Notes: generated from the letters alone by a model not told the origin. A stretch of DNA of 35,365 bases from Planctomyces sp. SH-PL62 (GCA_945893045.1 CAMDEA010000086.1:1-35365), one strand, 5' to 3'. Counted from the stretch's first letter, positions 24,821 through 34,761 are shown. Numbers and translations: made by a program.

Positions 24821-25495
24821 ATGATCGATGCTCTGCTGCTGATCATCCTCGCGGTGGTGACCTACATGGTCGCCGGTGAAGGCGCGTGGGGTGCCGCGAT
24901 CACCTGCATCAGCGTGATTCTGGCTGGTATGTTCGCGATGAATTTCTTCGAGCCGATCTGCAACAGTCTGCTGGGCAGTGACTATTACTGGCAGGCCCGG
25001 CTCGATTTGGTTGTGCTGGTCGGTCTGTTCGCCGCCGCCGTCGCGGGGTTACGTGCCGGCGCGGACTACCTGTCTCCGACTTACATTGGCGTGCATCGCA
25101 TGCTTCACGAGGGAGCTCGCTGGGGCTGCGGCTTGCTGACGGGCTATGTCACGATGGCGTTTCTGCTGACCGCTTTGCACACCGCCGCCTTGGATCGCGA
25201 GTTCATTGGCTTCAAAGCCGAGCGAGCCAATTTCTTCCAGACCTCTCCCGATCGCCAATGGCTGGGCTTTACACAGTGGACCACCGAACGAGTCTTTTGC
25301 AAATCGCCCGCCCGCATCTTTGATGGTCCCGTCATCGAACTTGGCGAACCGGGGGCCGTGCCGAATAAAGTCTGGCCGTCGTTCCCAATCCGTTACGCCA
25401 CGCGCCGCGAACGAGGCGCGGGAGCGGCTGTCGCGACCAAGCAGACGCCGGTCCAGCCAGTCGCGCCACCGAAGGCCGGCGGACCAGCGTTTTAG
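24821..25495 (+). CDS. CvpA-family membrane protein
   Basis: The protein is 224 aa. ATG 24821 (MIDALLLIILAVVTYMVAGEGAWGA) has a GGAGG site upstream. Four hydrophobic segments fall at about residues 1-20, 24-45, 62-85 and 105-125; the first loop and helix order fit the CvpA (colicin V production) family. The C-terminal ~85 residues are hydrophilic, ending in a Pro/Ala-rich tail, and presumably cytoplasmic. CvpA proteins affect envelope integrity; their molecular action is not settled. It is followed 16 nt later by a KaiC-like ATPase, so the two are probably co-translated. Confidence 0.78.
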   Translation: MIDALLLIILAVVTYMVAGEGAWGAAITCISVILAGMFAMNFFEPICNSLLGSDYYWQARLDLVVLVGLFAAAVAGLRAGADYLSPTYIGVHRMLHEGARWGCGLLTGYVTMAFLLTALHTAALDREFIGFKAERANFFQTSPDRQWLGFTQWTTERVFCKSPARIFDGPVIELGEPGAVPNKVWPSFPIRYATRRERGAGAAVATKQTPVQPVAPPKAGGPAF

Positions 25496-25511
25496 CGGGG
25501 ACTTCCACGCG

Positions 25512-26393
25512 ATGACTTCCCGTCTCAGCACCGGTCTTTCACAGCTCGACGAGATGTTGGGCGGAGGCTTGTTGCCCGGCACTCTGACAGTGGTCGTCGG
25601 TGCGACGGGCATCGGCAAGACGCAGCTTGGGCTGCATTTCGCTCACGCTGGACGCGCGCAAGAAGGTGAAGCGGGCATTCTGCTGGACCTCACCACACGC
25701 GGCGATTCGCAGAATCAGGCCGAGTACGCGCTCCGGTTGTTCGATTGGAAATTCCGCGAGTTCGCCACCGAGGGAGTTTCTGACGTCGGCGACGTGTGGC
25801 AGCGCGATCTCGCGCGGCACGACTTTCTGCATCTCTTCCGCCGCAGCGGTCGCCGAGTCACTCAAGCCGATCTCACCGTCGAAGAGTGGCAGGAATGGAA
25901 CGCCGAACTGGCTCGCAAGCTGGATCGCGCAGTGCAGTTTTTCTACGGCAACTTCGTGCAGGGCGTGCGCCGCTGTGTGCTCGACGGCATTGAACCGACC
26001 GAGCGGGATAGCGACAGCTTTCAGTTTCAGGTGATCGACTACGTCTATCACCAAATTTTGCGGAAGGACGACGACTGGGTCGCACGCGATTTGTTCCGAG
26101 TCCACTTCCGCTCGCAAGCCGACAACGTCACCGCGCATCGTTACGACCATCGCGATATCGCGTGCGTGTTGCTCTACACGTCGCATGAAACCCTGCTCGA
26201 CGATTTGCTGGCCCGCCCGATCGAAAGCGGCGATGCGCTCTCGAACGCGAACACGGTCATCCTGATGGGCAAGGTCCGTGACGGCTTGCGCATGCGCCGC
26301 GCTTTGCACGTCGCCAAGCACCGCGGCAGCGCGTGCGACGATCGCATCGTGCCATTCGAGATCACCGAACGCGGACTCGTGATCGAATCGTAG
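25512..26393 (+). CDS. KaiC/RAD55-like RecA-fold ATPase
   Basis: The protein is 293 aa with a single ATPase domain. The start MTSRLSTGLSQLDEMLGGGLLPG is the canonical KaiC/RadA beginning. Walker A is GATGIGKT at residues 30-37. A Walker-B-like strand RCVLDGIEP lies at about residues 156-164. The end, VAKHRGSACDDRIVPFEITERGLVI, is the typical KaiC-family closing motif. There is no second domain or receiver fusion. It has a long helical insert of ~100 residues after Walker A. I chose ATG 25512 because the in-frame extension upstream overlaps the CvpA gene. The stop codon lies inside a perfect 32-bp inverted repeat. Role unknown; family members act in signalling or motor control. Confidence 0.88.
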   Translation: MTSRLSTGLSQLDEMLGGGLLPGTLTVVVGATGIGKTQLGLHFAHAGRAQEGEAGILLDLTTRGDSQNQAEYALRLFDWKFREFATEGVSDVGDVWQRDLARHDFLHLFRRSGRRVTQADLTVEEWQEWNAELARKLDRAVQFFYGNFVQGVRRCVLDGIEPTERDSDSFQFQVIDYVYHQILRKDDDWVARDLFRVHFRSQADNVTAHRYDHRDIACVLLYTSHETLLDDLLARPIESGDALSNANTVILMGKVRDGLRMRRALHVAKHRGSACDDRIVPFEITERGLVIES

Positions 26394-26484
26394 CAGGCAC
26401 ACTCCGTGTGCCGTCCGTGTGCCGTCGGTACGTTGGCCTTGGAAATACGGCTGACGGCACACGGAGTGTGCCTGCTACGATTCG
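26384..26484. repeat. Perfect 32-bp inverted repeat overlapping a stop codon
   Basis: Arms 26384-26415 and 26453-26484 are exact reverse complements with a 37-nt loop. The left arm contains the last two codons and the TAG stop of the KaiC-like gene, so the element has become part of the coding region. The arms contain a further near-palindrome, GGCACACTCCGTGTGCC. It also separates the operon from the response-regulator gene. Confidence 0.9.
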
Positions 26485-26558
26485 AGTGCTTGAGAACGCT
26501 CTCTCAGCGACCTACTATGCGACCGACGCCAGTGCAAACACTCTCCGAGGGAACTGCC

Positions 26559-26987
26559 ATGCCGGCCGGAAAATCCATCTTGCTGATCGAAGACGATCGC
26601 GACATCGCCACGACGTTACTGAAAGTCCTCGAAGGGGCGGGCTACAGCGTCCAATGGGGCCAGAACGGCCTCGAAGGCCGGCGTTTGGCCGAGTCCATTT
26701 CGCCGGACCTCGTCATCACCGACATGATGATGCCCAAGATGGGCGGCTTCCCCGTGCTGGAATTCCTTAAGGGCCTGCCGAACCCGCCCAAGGTCATCAT
26801 GATCACGGCCAACGAAGGGGGCCGGCACAAAGCCTACGCCGAAATGCTCGGAGTGGATGATTACCTCCGCAAACCCTTCGCGATGGAAGTACTCCTCGAA
26901 GCGGTCGAACGCTCGCTCAAGTCGATCGAATCGGACGAGAAATCCGGTGCTGACAAACTCCGCCGCGCGATGAAGAAGAAGACGTAA
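26559..26987 (+). CDS. Single-domain response regulator (CheY-like receiver)
   Basis: The protein is 142 aa. The receiver motifs are all present: EDD at 11-13, phospho-acceptor Asp55 in ITDMMMP, Thr83 in MITAN, and Lys106 in LRKPF. There is no DNA-binding or enzymatic output domain; the last ~20 residues are a charged, basic tail. No histidine kinase is in the window. GAGGGA precedes ATG 26559; in-frame codons upstream run through the inverted repeat and are not coding. Stand-alone receivers act by docking to partners, so the nearby ATPases are possible targets (inference). Confidence 0.93.
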   Translation: MPAGKSILLIEDDRDIATTLLKVLEGAGYSVQWGQNGLEGRRLAESISPDLVITDMMMPKMGGFPVLEFLKGLPNPPKVIMITANEGGRHKAYAEMLGVDDYLRKPFAMEVLLEAVERSLKSIESDEKSGADKLRRAMKKKT

Positions 26988-27022
26988 AGTAGCCGAGTCA
27001 CGGAGTGACTCGGCTACTTTAC
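26984..27022. terminator. Bidirectional hairpin between response regulator and TolB-like gene
   Basis: A perfect 17-bp stem (26984-27000 with 27006-27022) closes a 5-nt loop. The left arm contains the TAA stop of the response regulator and the right arm ends next to the TGA stop of the opposite gene. Each arm ends in an A/T-rich TAAAG/CTTTA run, fitting termination from both sides. Confidence 0.75.
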
Positions 27023-27898
27023 TCACGGCGCATCAATCAGCCACAAATCGTGATGCCCCTCCCGTTCGGAGACGATCACCAGCCGGCGGCTCTCGTGATG
27101 CCAGCAGGCATAGTCGTCCTGTTCGACGTGGTTGGTGATCCGTGAGAGACCCGTCCCATCCGGCGCGATCACATAGATTTCATAGTTGCCATCGCGATTG
27201 CTGGTGAACGCGATGCGGCGTCCATCCGGAGACCAGCGCGGACGAATGTCTTGCTTGGGACTCTCGGTCAACCGGCGAATGTCGGTGCCGTCGGACTTCA
27301 TCACGTACAGGTCATAGTCGCCGTCGCGGGTCGAACTAAAAACGACCTGCCGGCCATCGGGCGAAAAGCTCGGCCAGTTATTCACACCGGACGAGTCCAC
27401 CAATCTGGTTGGTTTCTTCGCGTCGATGCCGGTCGCGAACAGATGCTGACGGCCTTCTTCGGGATAGCTGTAAAGCACGCGCGAGTTATCCGGTGCGATC
27501 GCCGGACTGTGCATCCCTGAGAATCCACCACCCGGCGGAATGTCAACTTGAGTGCCGGTCATGAGATCCTTGATGACCAGCGCGAGACTCAGGTTGCCGC
27601 GATTCTGCACAAACGCGAGATAGCGACCGTCGCGCGACACCGCCGGCTCAAACTCAGACCGCGTTTCATCGGGATGCAACGGCTCGACCTTGCCGCTGGC
27701 GAGCGTCAGCCTCATCAGCCGCAATTGCTTCGGCTGATCGAGAACCGAAAACAGCAACTCGCTGCCATCGGGTTTCAAGAACACCGGATCGCGTTTGACG
27801 CGACCGTCAGTTGTTAGACGAATCGGCTCGGCAGCGAGCGAGAGTTGCGCGAACAAAACTCCTGCGATCAGAGTGACACACGAACGCGAACGACTCAT
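27023..27898 (-). CDS. Secreted TolB-like (PD40) beta-propeller protein
   Basis: The protein is 291 aa. A signal peptide (MSRSRSCVTLIAGVLFAQLSLA) is followed by TolB/PD40 propeller repeats such as NWPSFSPDGRQVVFSSTRDGDYDLYVM, then RPRWSPDGRRIAFTSNRDG and a DYACWHHESRRLVIVS unit. These bind partners rather than catalyse; no extra domain is attached. ATG 27898 is preferred over an upstream TTG and has AGAGG upstream. It follows the DUF1501 gene after 29 nt, so the two probably form an operon. Confidence 0.87.
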   Translation of the reverse strand: MSRSRSCVTLIAGVLFAQLSLAAEPIRLTTDGRVKRDPVFLKPDGSELLFSVLDQPKQLRLMRLTLASGKVEPLHPDETRSEFEPAVSRDGRYLAFVQNRGNLSLALVIKDLMTGTQVDIPPGGGFSGMHSPAIAPDNSRVLYSYPEEGRQHLFATGIDAKKPTRLVDSSGVNNWPSFSPDGRQVVFSSTRDGDYDLYVMKSDGTDIRRLTESPKQDIRPRWSPDGRRIAFTSNRDGNYEIYVIAPDGTGLSRITNHVEQDDYACWHHESRRLVIVSEREGHHDLWLIDAP

Positions 27899-27927
27899 TG
27901 GCAACAGACCTCTCGAATCGAGTTCGC

Positions 27928-29265
27928 TCAGATCAACTCGTGAATGACGCTGCCGCCGTCGAGGACTCGGAGTTCGGCGCGGGCTTGCGTGTCGAGACCG
28001 GCGAGTTCACTGAGTGTCGTGCCGACCATCAGCGGAGTGATGCCTTCGGTGACGGGGTCTTCGGCGTACTTGTCGCTCGCGCCAATCACGCGGCCCGTTT
28101 CGATGCCGGCTCCCGACCACAGCGAGAAATAGCAGCGCGGCCAGTGATCGCGAGCGGCGCGGCCGTTGATCCGCGGAGTGCGGCCGAACTCGCCCATCGC
28201 CACGACCAGCGTGTTCTTCAGCAGGCCGCGCGAGTCGAGATCATCCAGCAGCGCCGAGAACGCGCGATCGAAGATCGGGCAGTGATTGTCTTGCAGCAGC
28301 TCGAAGTTGTAGATGTGCGTGTCCCAGCCGAAGTCGCAGTTCGGAGTGATCGACTCGACGTACTCGGACCAGTTGACTTGGATGTACGGCACGCCGGCCT
28401 CGACCAATCGCCGCGCGAGCAAACAGCTTTGCCCAAACGTCGTCTGCCCGTAGCTGTCGCGCATCTTCTGCGGCTCGCTCGACAGATCGAAGGCCGCGCG
28501 GGCGGCGGGAGTTGTCAGCAAACCATAAGCTCGTTGAAACGTGCGGTCCCAGGCGTCGATGCCGGCCGCTTCGAGTTGTCGCGGCACTTCATCGACCAGC
28601 GACAACAACGAGCGTCGATCAGAGACACGATTCGGCGTCAGTCCATCCAGCAACTGCAACGCGGGGATTTCAACCTCACCACGATCCGAGCAACTGACCA
28701 TGAACGGGTCGAAGGTCTTGCCGAGCGTCCCACCGCCATACCCATCGACTTTGCGGACGACATCGCGCGGGATGCCGCGTCCGACCGACACGAATGGCGG
28801 CAGCGAGCCGCGATGACCGCGGTGCTTGGCGATGATCGAACCGAAATTCGGTCGCACCGGTTCGGGCTTTTCTTTGAAGCCGGTGAGCCCAACGGTGCCG
28901 GCATCGGGGTGTCCCGGTTCCGAGGTGACATGGCTGCGAACCACCGCGTACTTGTGCGATCGAGCGGCCAGCTTCGGCAACAGCTCGCTGACCAACAGAC
29001 CCGGTGTGCGAGTCGAGATTGGCGAGAACGGCCCACGATACTCCATCGGCGCATCGGGTTTTGGATCAAACGTGTCGACGTGACTAGGAGCTCCCCACAG
29101 CCAGACGAACACGATCGACTTCGCCCGCGTGGCGGCAGCCGCTTGAGCGATGTTGTTCGCGCTCAATGCTCCGAGCGTCCACGGTAACGTGGCCCCCACG
29201 CGAAGGAACGAACGGCGGCCAACGCCGCCGCAAGTCTTCGCTCGAAAAGTACCGACATCCAACAT
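27928..29265 (-). CDS. Tat-exported DUF1501 protein
   Basis: The protein is 445 aa. It starts with a twin-arginine signal (GRRSFLRVGATLPWTLGAL), so it is exported folded. SIVFVWLWGAPSHVDTFDPKPDAP, the SHVTSEPGHPDAG segment and VVAMGEFGRTPRIN are the hallmarks of DUF1501, a family with an alkaline-phosphatase/sulfatase-like fold that is very abundant in planctomycetes. It is usually paired with a DUF1549/DUF1553 cytochrome-type partner; none is adjacent here. ATG 29265 is used; the in-frame TTG at 29271 is an alternative. Function unknown. Confidence 0.92.
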   Translation of the reverse strand: MLDVGTFRAKTCGGVGRRSFLRVGATLPWTLGALSANNIAQAAAATRAKSIVFVWLWGAPSHVDTFDPKPDAPMEYRGPFSPISTRTPGLLVSELLPKLAARSHKYAVVRSHVTSEPGHPDAGTVGLTGFKEKPEPVRPNFGSIIAKHRGHRGSLPPFVSVGRGIPRDVVRKVDGYGGGTLGKTFDPFMVSCSDRGEVEIPALQLLDGLTPNRVSDRRSLLSLVDEVPRQLEAAGIDAWDRTFQRAYGLLTTPAARAAFDLSSEPQKMRDSYGQTTFGQSCLLARRLVEAGVPYIQVNWSEYVESITPNCDFGWDTHIYNFELLQDNHCPIFDRAFSALLDDLDSRGLLKNTLVVAMGEFGRTPRINGRAARDHWPRCYFSLWSGAGIETGRVIGASDKYAEDPVTEGITPLMVGTTLSELAGLDTQARAELRVLDGGSVIHELI

Positions 29266-29441
29266 GCTCAAGCTCAGATCATTTGCCAGAAGGAACGCGG
29301 CATCCGTGATTACCGGGACACTGTATTTCGCGCGGAGGTCATCCGAAAGTCTGTCATCGGACGTTATTCACTAGCGGAAAGACGGCTTGTTGATCCGGCC
29401 TGCCTTCAACAATTGTAAACCCGAAGCAGGGGAAAGAATTT

Positions 29442-29513
29442 GGAACGCTAATCCTCACTAATCTTCGCTAATCAGAATTAGCGTTGATTAGCGGCGATTA
29501 GTGTTCCTTTTCT
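29442..29513. terminator. Imperfect hairpin of CTAATC units with T-rich tail
   Basis: Arms 29442-29472 and 29477-29507 pair with about six mismatches. Each arm holds CTAATC or GATTAG three times, about 10 nt apart. A TTTTC-rich tail follows on the plus strand. It lies in the 274-nt gap between the divergently placed DUF1501 start and acyl-CoA synthetase stop, where nothing else is visible. It may terminate plus-direction transcription or be a repeat; the role is uncertain. Confidence 0.5.
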
Positions 29514-29539
29514 TGGATTGATTTCGGAAGAGTGTTTTT

Positions 29540-31210
29540 TCACTCGTACAGCGCCGCGAGTTCGAGTTCGTACTTCGCCAGAATGTGACGGCGGCGGACC
29601 TTCATCGTCGCGGTCAATTCGTCCTCGGCCAGTTGGAAGGGCTTGTCGAGCAGCAGACAGCGTTTGACTCGTTCTGGCTGACTGACGACTTCCATCACCA
29701 CGTCGATGCGTGATTGCATGAAACTGACCAGCGCCGCAGTCGCCACGAAGCCGTCAGACTCGATCCAACCGCATCCGAATTTCTCGGCCTCGGCGCGCAG
29801 CAAGGCCGCGTTCGGGACGATCAGCGCGCTGATGAAGTGTCGACCGTCTCCGTAGACCACCGCCTGGTCGATGAATGGATCGCTGGTCAGCAGCCGTTCC
29901 AGTTCGCTGGGGGCGATGTTCTTGCCGGCCGACGTGACGAAGAGATCCTTTTTCCGATCGGTGATGAAAAGAAAGCCTTCCTCGTCGAGCTTGCCGACAT
30001 CACCCGTGAGCAGCCAGCCGTCGCGGATTGTTTCGGCGGTCGCGGTCGGATTCTTCCAATAGCCCTGCATGACGTGCGGGCCGCGCGTGAGGATTTCGCC
30101 ATCGTCGGCGATGCGGACTTCGACGTCCTCGATCATTCGGCCGACAGAGCCGATCTTGAACGACTCGGAGTTGTTGAACGAGATGACCGGTGAGCTTTCC
30201 GTGAGGCCGTACCCTTCCAGCAGCGGAATCCCCGCCGCATGAAACGCCGCGCACACATGCCGAGGCAACGGTGCTCCGCCAGACGTGAGCTGCTTGATGC
30301 GCGGCCCGAACAGCTTTCTCAAAGACTCGTCGCGCTGCACTGGCGGCTGTCCTTCGACGTTGTTCCAAACTTTCTCGTAGAAGCGCGGCACAGCCGTCAG
30401 CCAGGTCGGCTGAATCTCCGCCAGGTTACTGACCAGCGTCTCGATGGATTCCGCCAGCGCCAGCGTGACTCCGGCCCACGTCGTCAGGTAATGATCGACG
30501 GTCCGAGCATAGATGTGGCTGTACGGCAGCCAGCTCAGCAACACATCCTCCGGTTCCATGAACGAGATTTTCCCGGTGGCCGCCGCGTTGGTCAGCAGGT
30601 TGTCGTGCGAGAGCATGACTCCCTTCGGATTCCCGGTCGTGCCGCTGGTGTAGATGATCGTCGCCAAATCACGGCCGGTGAGTGCCGCCTCTCGCCGAGC
30701 AATCTCTTGCCGAGCCGTGTCGCCCGCTTGCCAGCCGCGATGTTTCAGTCCTTCCCAAGTCAGCAACTTGAGCCGGCAGTTCGCTGGTGCCGTGATTGGC
30801 TCGAATGAAACCAGGAATTCCAGAACCGGCAACGAAGCCAAGACCGCGAAGACTTTGTCCGCCTGCGTTTGCCCGCTGATGACGATACCACGCGACTCGC
30901 TGTGGCCGACTTGGTATTCGACCTGAGCCGCCGCCAACGGCGCGTGCAGCGGCACGTCGGCCGCTCCGCAACTGAGGATCGCATGGTCAGCGATCAGCCA
31001 CTCGAACCGGTTCTCACTGAGGATCGCCACGCGGTCGCCGGGTTGAACGCCGAGAGAGATCAACCCGGCTGCCGCCCAGTCCGCTTGCCGTCGGTAGTCG
31101 ATCCAATTCAGATCGCGAAACAATCCGTCACGTTTGTGACGCAATGCGATTCGCGATCCCAATCGTTCTGATGTGTGTCGATGCAAGTCACAAAGATGCC
31201 GATGGCGCAT
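29540..31210 (-). CDS. Long-chain acyl-CoA synthetase (AMP-dependent ligase)
   Basis: The protein is 556 aa. It activates fatty acids to acyl-CoA through an acyl-adenylate. The AMP-binding P-loop YTSGTTGNPKGVMLSH, the A5-type motif GYGLTESSPVIS, the TGD motif in GWLLTGDVGKLDEEGFLFITDRKKDLFV and the following AGKNIAPSELE are all present. The C-terminal domain is complete with the LTATMKVRRR lysine region. ATG 31210 is well supported by GGAGG 8 nt upstream; in-frame codons further upstream run into repeats. No signal peptide, so cytoplasmic or membrane-associated. The related family name is FadD/FAA1; substrate length cannot be read. Confidence 0.95.
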   Translation of the reverse strand: MRHRHLCDLHRHTSERLGSRIALRHKRDGLFRDLNWIDYRRQADWAAAGLISLGVQPGDRVAILSENRFEWLIADHAILSCGAADVPLHAPLAAAQVEYQVGHSESRGIVISGQTQADKVFAVLASLPVLEFLVSFEPITAPANCRLKLLTWEGLKHRGWQAGDTARQEIARREAALTGRDLATIIYTSGTTGNPKGVMLSHDNLLTNAAATGKISFMEPEDVLLSWLPYSHIYARTVDHYLTTWAGVTLALAESIETLVSNLAEIQPTWLTAVPRFYEKVWNNVEGQPPVQRDESLRKLFGPRIKQLTSGGAPLPRHVCAAFHAAGIPLLEGYGLTESSPVISFNNSESFKIGSVGRMIEDVEVRIADDGEILTRGPHVMQGYWKNPTATAETIRDGWLLTGDVGKLDEEGFLFITDRKKDLFVTSAGKNIAPSELERLLTSDPFIDQAVVYGDGRHFISALIVPNAALLRAEAEKFGCGWIESDGFVATAALVSFMQSRIDVVMEVVSQPERVKRCLLLDKPFQLAEDELTATMKVRRRHILAKYELELAALYE

Positions 31211-31284
31211 CGTCCGTGCCTCCGAAAGGTCGCGAACGATACGAACTACGGTCGATGCGTGCCACAAGTCCGATGGCGGTAGTC

Positions 31285-31435
31285 GTAGCCCGCTCTCGCC
31301 GAGAGCGGCCGAGCGGTGCGCAGCACCGCTCGGCGTGCCATGTCTTCTCCGAAACGATCCCTCGTCATTTCTTAACGTGAGTAAAAACACGCGCGAGCTG
31401 CGCTCGCGTTTCCGCTCTCGGCGAGAGCGGGCTAC
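31285..31435. repeat. Perfect 24-bp inverted repeat with inner hairpins
   Basis: Arms 31285-31308 and 31412-31435 are exact reverse complements and each is itself near-palindromic (CCGCTCTCGCCGAGAGCGG). Inner hairpins occur at about 31308-31332 (CCGAGCGGTGC/GCACCGCTCGG) and 31389-31407. It fills most of the gap between the LamG/RTX gene stop and the synthetase start. Confidence 0.8.
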
Positions 31436-31463
31436 ATTGCGGGCGACATTCCGTTGGCGACTG

Positions 31464-34400
31464 CTAATTCACGTCGATGGCGAACTCGTCATTCTTCTTG
31501 TCGGTGATGGTATCCAGCACGCCGAGATCGAGGTTGGCAAAGAACCAATCCGTTCCCGCGCTGCCGGTCAGTTTGTCGGCGGCACCGTCATCAAAGACGC
31601 TCGAATCGTTGAGCGTCGTGGCGAGATTGGTGACACGTTGCTGATAGCTCAGATTCGCCCCCCACTGCGCCATGATGCCGTTCAGCGCCAAGTAGTTGCC
31701 ATCGAAGGCGGTCGTCCCGCCGATCAGCAGGTCATCGCCGTCGTTGCCCACCAGGCGGTCCTTACCCAGTCCGCCGATCAGCACGTCTCGGTCTTTGCCG
31801 CCGAGCAGTTCGTCGTCCCCGCGGCCACCCAGCAGGATGTTGAGTCCCCCGCCGCCGTTGAGATGATCGTTGCCCGCTCCGCCGTCGAGGATCACGCGGG
31901 TCGTGATGCTGCCGGCGATCGTGGCTTCGTCGTCGCCGTCGCAGAGCAGCACCAGAATCTGCGAGATGCCGGCGGTAGCGAACGTCCGGAAGTTCGTGGC
32001 GAAGAAGTCCGCGTGGACTTTGAACAAGCCGTTGCCTTGCAGGTTCACCGTCACATGATCATTGCCGTCGGTGCCGATGATTTGCAGCACGCCGTTGTGG
32101 ATTCCGGCACCGGTGATGATGGCGGTTGATGTCTCGGTGTCTGACGTGGAGTGATTGTCAGACACCGTCACCGTGATGGTATAGATGCCACCCGCCGCGT
32201 AGGCGTGGCTGCCGACCGCCGAGCCGGAGCCGCTCGACTCTGTCACAACTCCAGACGTTATCGTTCCGTCACCCCAGTTGATGGAGGCCGTGTGAGTGTC
32301 GAGCGCGTTACCGTCTGTGAATTGGGCCGTCACCGTCACCGGCTGACCTTCGGCGGCATCGCCGCAGTCTTGAGCACTGCTCGTGACGAAACTAATGTCC
32401 GGTGCCACGTTGGTGATGACCGTCACGGACGTTGTGCCGGATGCAGATCCAAGATCGTCGTCGTCCAAAGTGGCCGTGATCGTGTAATTGCCGGCCGACG
32501 CGTATTGATGATTGATCATGAAACTTCGATCGCCGATCGGCAGAATGATGACCTGCGCGGGTCCGTCTCCCCAATCGACCGAGAGCGTGTGGACGTCGAG
32601 CGATCCTGGATCATTGAAAGCACCGATCAAAGTTGCGCCACCCGAAATAGCGGTGGGTGTTGCGTTGAACGACGTTATCGTCGGTGCGACGTTTTTCACC
32701 GTGACACAAGTGATTGCCGGCCCATCAACGCTGTTGAGGTAAAGGCCCAGGATTTCGCAGGGATTGAGTGCCCGCCGAAACACAGCCACATCGTCCTCCA
32801 GCCCGTTGAAAAACGCGCTGACGCTCACTGGAGAACTTGGGGAGGAACTTTCGACTGCCCCAATCCGGGCATAGCGAGCCGTACCCGTATCGATGGTGCC
32901 AACGGCGGGGTTACTCTGGGTCGTCGCCAAAACACCATCCACATAAAGCAATGCAGTGGTGCCGCGTCGCACCCCGACTACTTGATGCCATTGCCCGTCC
33001 CCGAGAGGTGTTGAGCTCAACACATCAACTCCGTCTCCCTCGTTGTCCCGAAACCTAAAATGCACGTAGTCGCCTGCATCGACGTAGATACCGTAGGTTG
33101 CATTGCCGTTGTAATTGAAAAAGAGCGCTCCAGTACCATCGGAGACAGCGAAGTTGATCCACGTCTGGACCGTGAAATCGCCGGAGCCCATATCCAGGTT
33201 TCCGTTGTCCTTGAACACGTTGACTGCACTATCAACGCCGTTAAAGGCGAACGCCTGTCCGAACCGGCCTTGGGCAAAGGTGATTCCGCCCTGGGGCGTT
33301 CCCGGATTGCCATCCAAAGCACTATCCAGGCTGTTTCCATCTCCCGCCCACCAGCCCGCCAAGTCAGCGGGCAGTGTCGAGATCGCGCCGTCGTCATCGC
33401 TGACAATGGCTGAAATGATGTAGTCGTCGCTGGCGGTGTTCGTCGGGTTGTCGTCCCGGTACTGGTGGGTCAGGGTGAAGACCTGGCTGCCGGTGATGCT
33501 GGCACCGACGGCGAAACTCTCAATGTTGTTTGGCGAAAGCGGATCGCCCCAGTTGATGTCCAGCGTAAACGTGTCGGGCCGGCCTGGATCGGTAATCGTG
33601 CCGGTGACAGTCGCCGTGCCGTTCTCGTTGATCATAACAACTGGATTCAGGACCACCGTCGGAGCCACGTTGTTGACAACGATCTGCAAGTTTTCCGTGG
33701 CCGTCCCGCCTGCTCCATCGCTGGACTGGACGGTAATCGTGTGCGTTGCTGGTCCATCTAAAAGATTCCTGTTCGCGACGGACACCACGCCCGTCGTGGC
33801 GTTGATACTGAAGCGTCCACCCGCATCATCGGTCAGGCTGTAGGTCGGAATGGTGGCCGCGGCTTGGATTTCGGAGGCGGTGAGGGCACCGTTGTAGATT
33901 TTCACTTCGTCGATCAAGCCCTGGAAGAAATGGTCTTCCAGCAGATTTGGCGTTGGAGAAGTCAGATGACCATGGGATGTGTGGACGGCTCCGATTCTGG
34001 CATACAGCGAAGCACCGGTATCGACAGAACCTCCATTGACCGTAAGCACCGCCGGGTTGGTGACCGAGCCTTCAAGCACACCATCGACGTAAAGCAGTGC
34101 AGTCGCGCCGCTGCGGACACCGACCAGATGGTGCCATGCCCCTTGGTATGCCAAACCGGTGATGCCGACGAACGAACCATTCGCCGCGCCCTCATCCACG
34201 CTGTTGGTAGCGGCGTCATTGAGGCTTGTTGTCCCAGTCACTTCAGAACGGGGATCATCGTTGCCGCCAGTAATGGCGACACCCGGTCTAAAAGAAAATT
34301 GTGGTTTGCCGTCTGCGGTAATGCGTAACTGATAAGCGGGCACGCCTGCATAGTTCAGGAAAATCATTCCCTGAGGCGTTGGCGTTTGAGCGACATTAAC

Positions 34401-34748
34401 CCAAGCCTCAATGGAAAAGTCACTGGCCCCCAGATTCAAATTGGGCGTCTTCAAGATGCCGATCGCATCATCAACCCCATCGAAACTAAACGCTTGCCCG
34501 ACGATCCCAGCCGCGTACGTTGCGCCATTTTACAGCGTCCCATTGTTACCGCCCTGAACGTCATTTGCATTTCCATCTCCAGTCCACCAACTGATCAAGT
34601 TCGCGGTCAGCAGCGTGCGGTCTTCCAGAGGTTCGACTCGCGAGACAGTCTCGATTCTCCGGCGACTCGGCCGAGTTGCTGAGAAGCCGCGTGACAACTT
34701 GCGAGCGACACTTTGCCGAAGCGCGCGAAACCAGGGGGTAATCAACAT
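31464..34748 (-). pseudogene. Secreted LamG/PKD/RTX surface protein interrupted by one in-frame TAA
   Basis: The reading frame runs from ATG 34748 (AAAGG upstream) to 31464, 1094 residues, with a single TAA at 34532-34530 (codon 73). Before the stop come a basic N-terminus, the planctomycete VEPLEDRTLLTA motif at ~38-49, and the start of a LamG domain (LISWWTGDGNAND). After it the same LamG continues (FSFDGVDDAIGI) in the same frame. Order after that: LamG 1 to ~296, cadherin-like ~300-365, PKD-like ~365-455, LamG 2 ~462-670, PKD-like ~686-778 and ~781-880, RTX repeats ~953-1010, and a tail ending DEFAIDVN. LamG 1 and 2 share WYVDGVL-like segments. It should be a secreted adhesive or matrix protein. 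A one-base CAA to TAA change explains the break; a sequencing error is the alternative. Restart at ATG 34454 would lack the export signal. Confidence 0.82.
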
Positions 34749-34761
34749 GATGCTGGACCTT

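Noticed and set aside
27898..29187. Open frame of 429 codons on the plus strand over DUF1501.
   Set aside because: It is antisense to a gene with a Tat signal and DUF1501 motifs.
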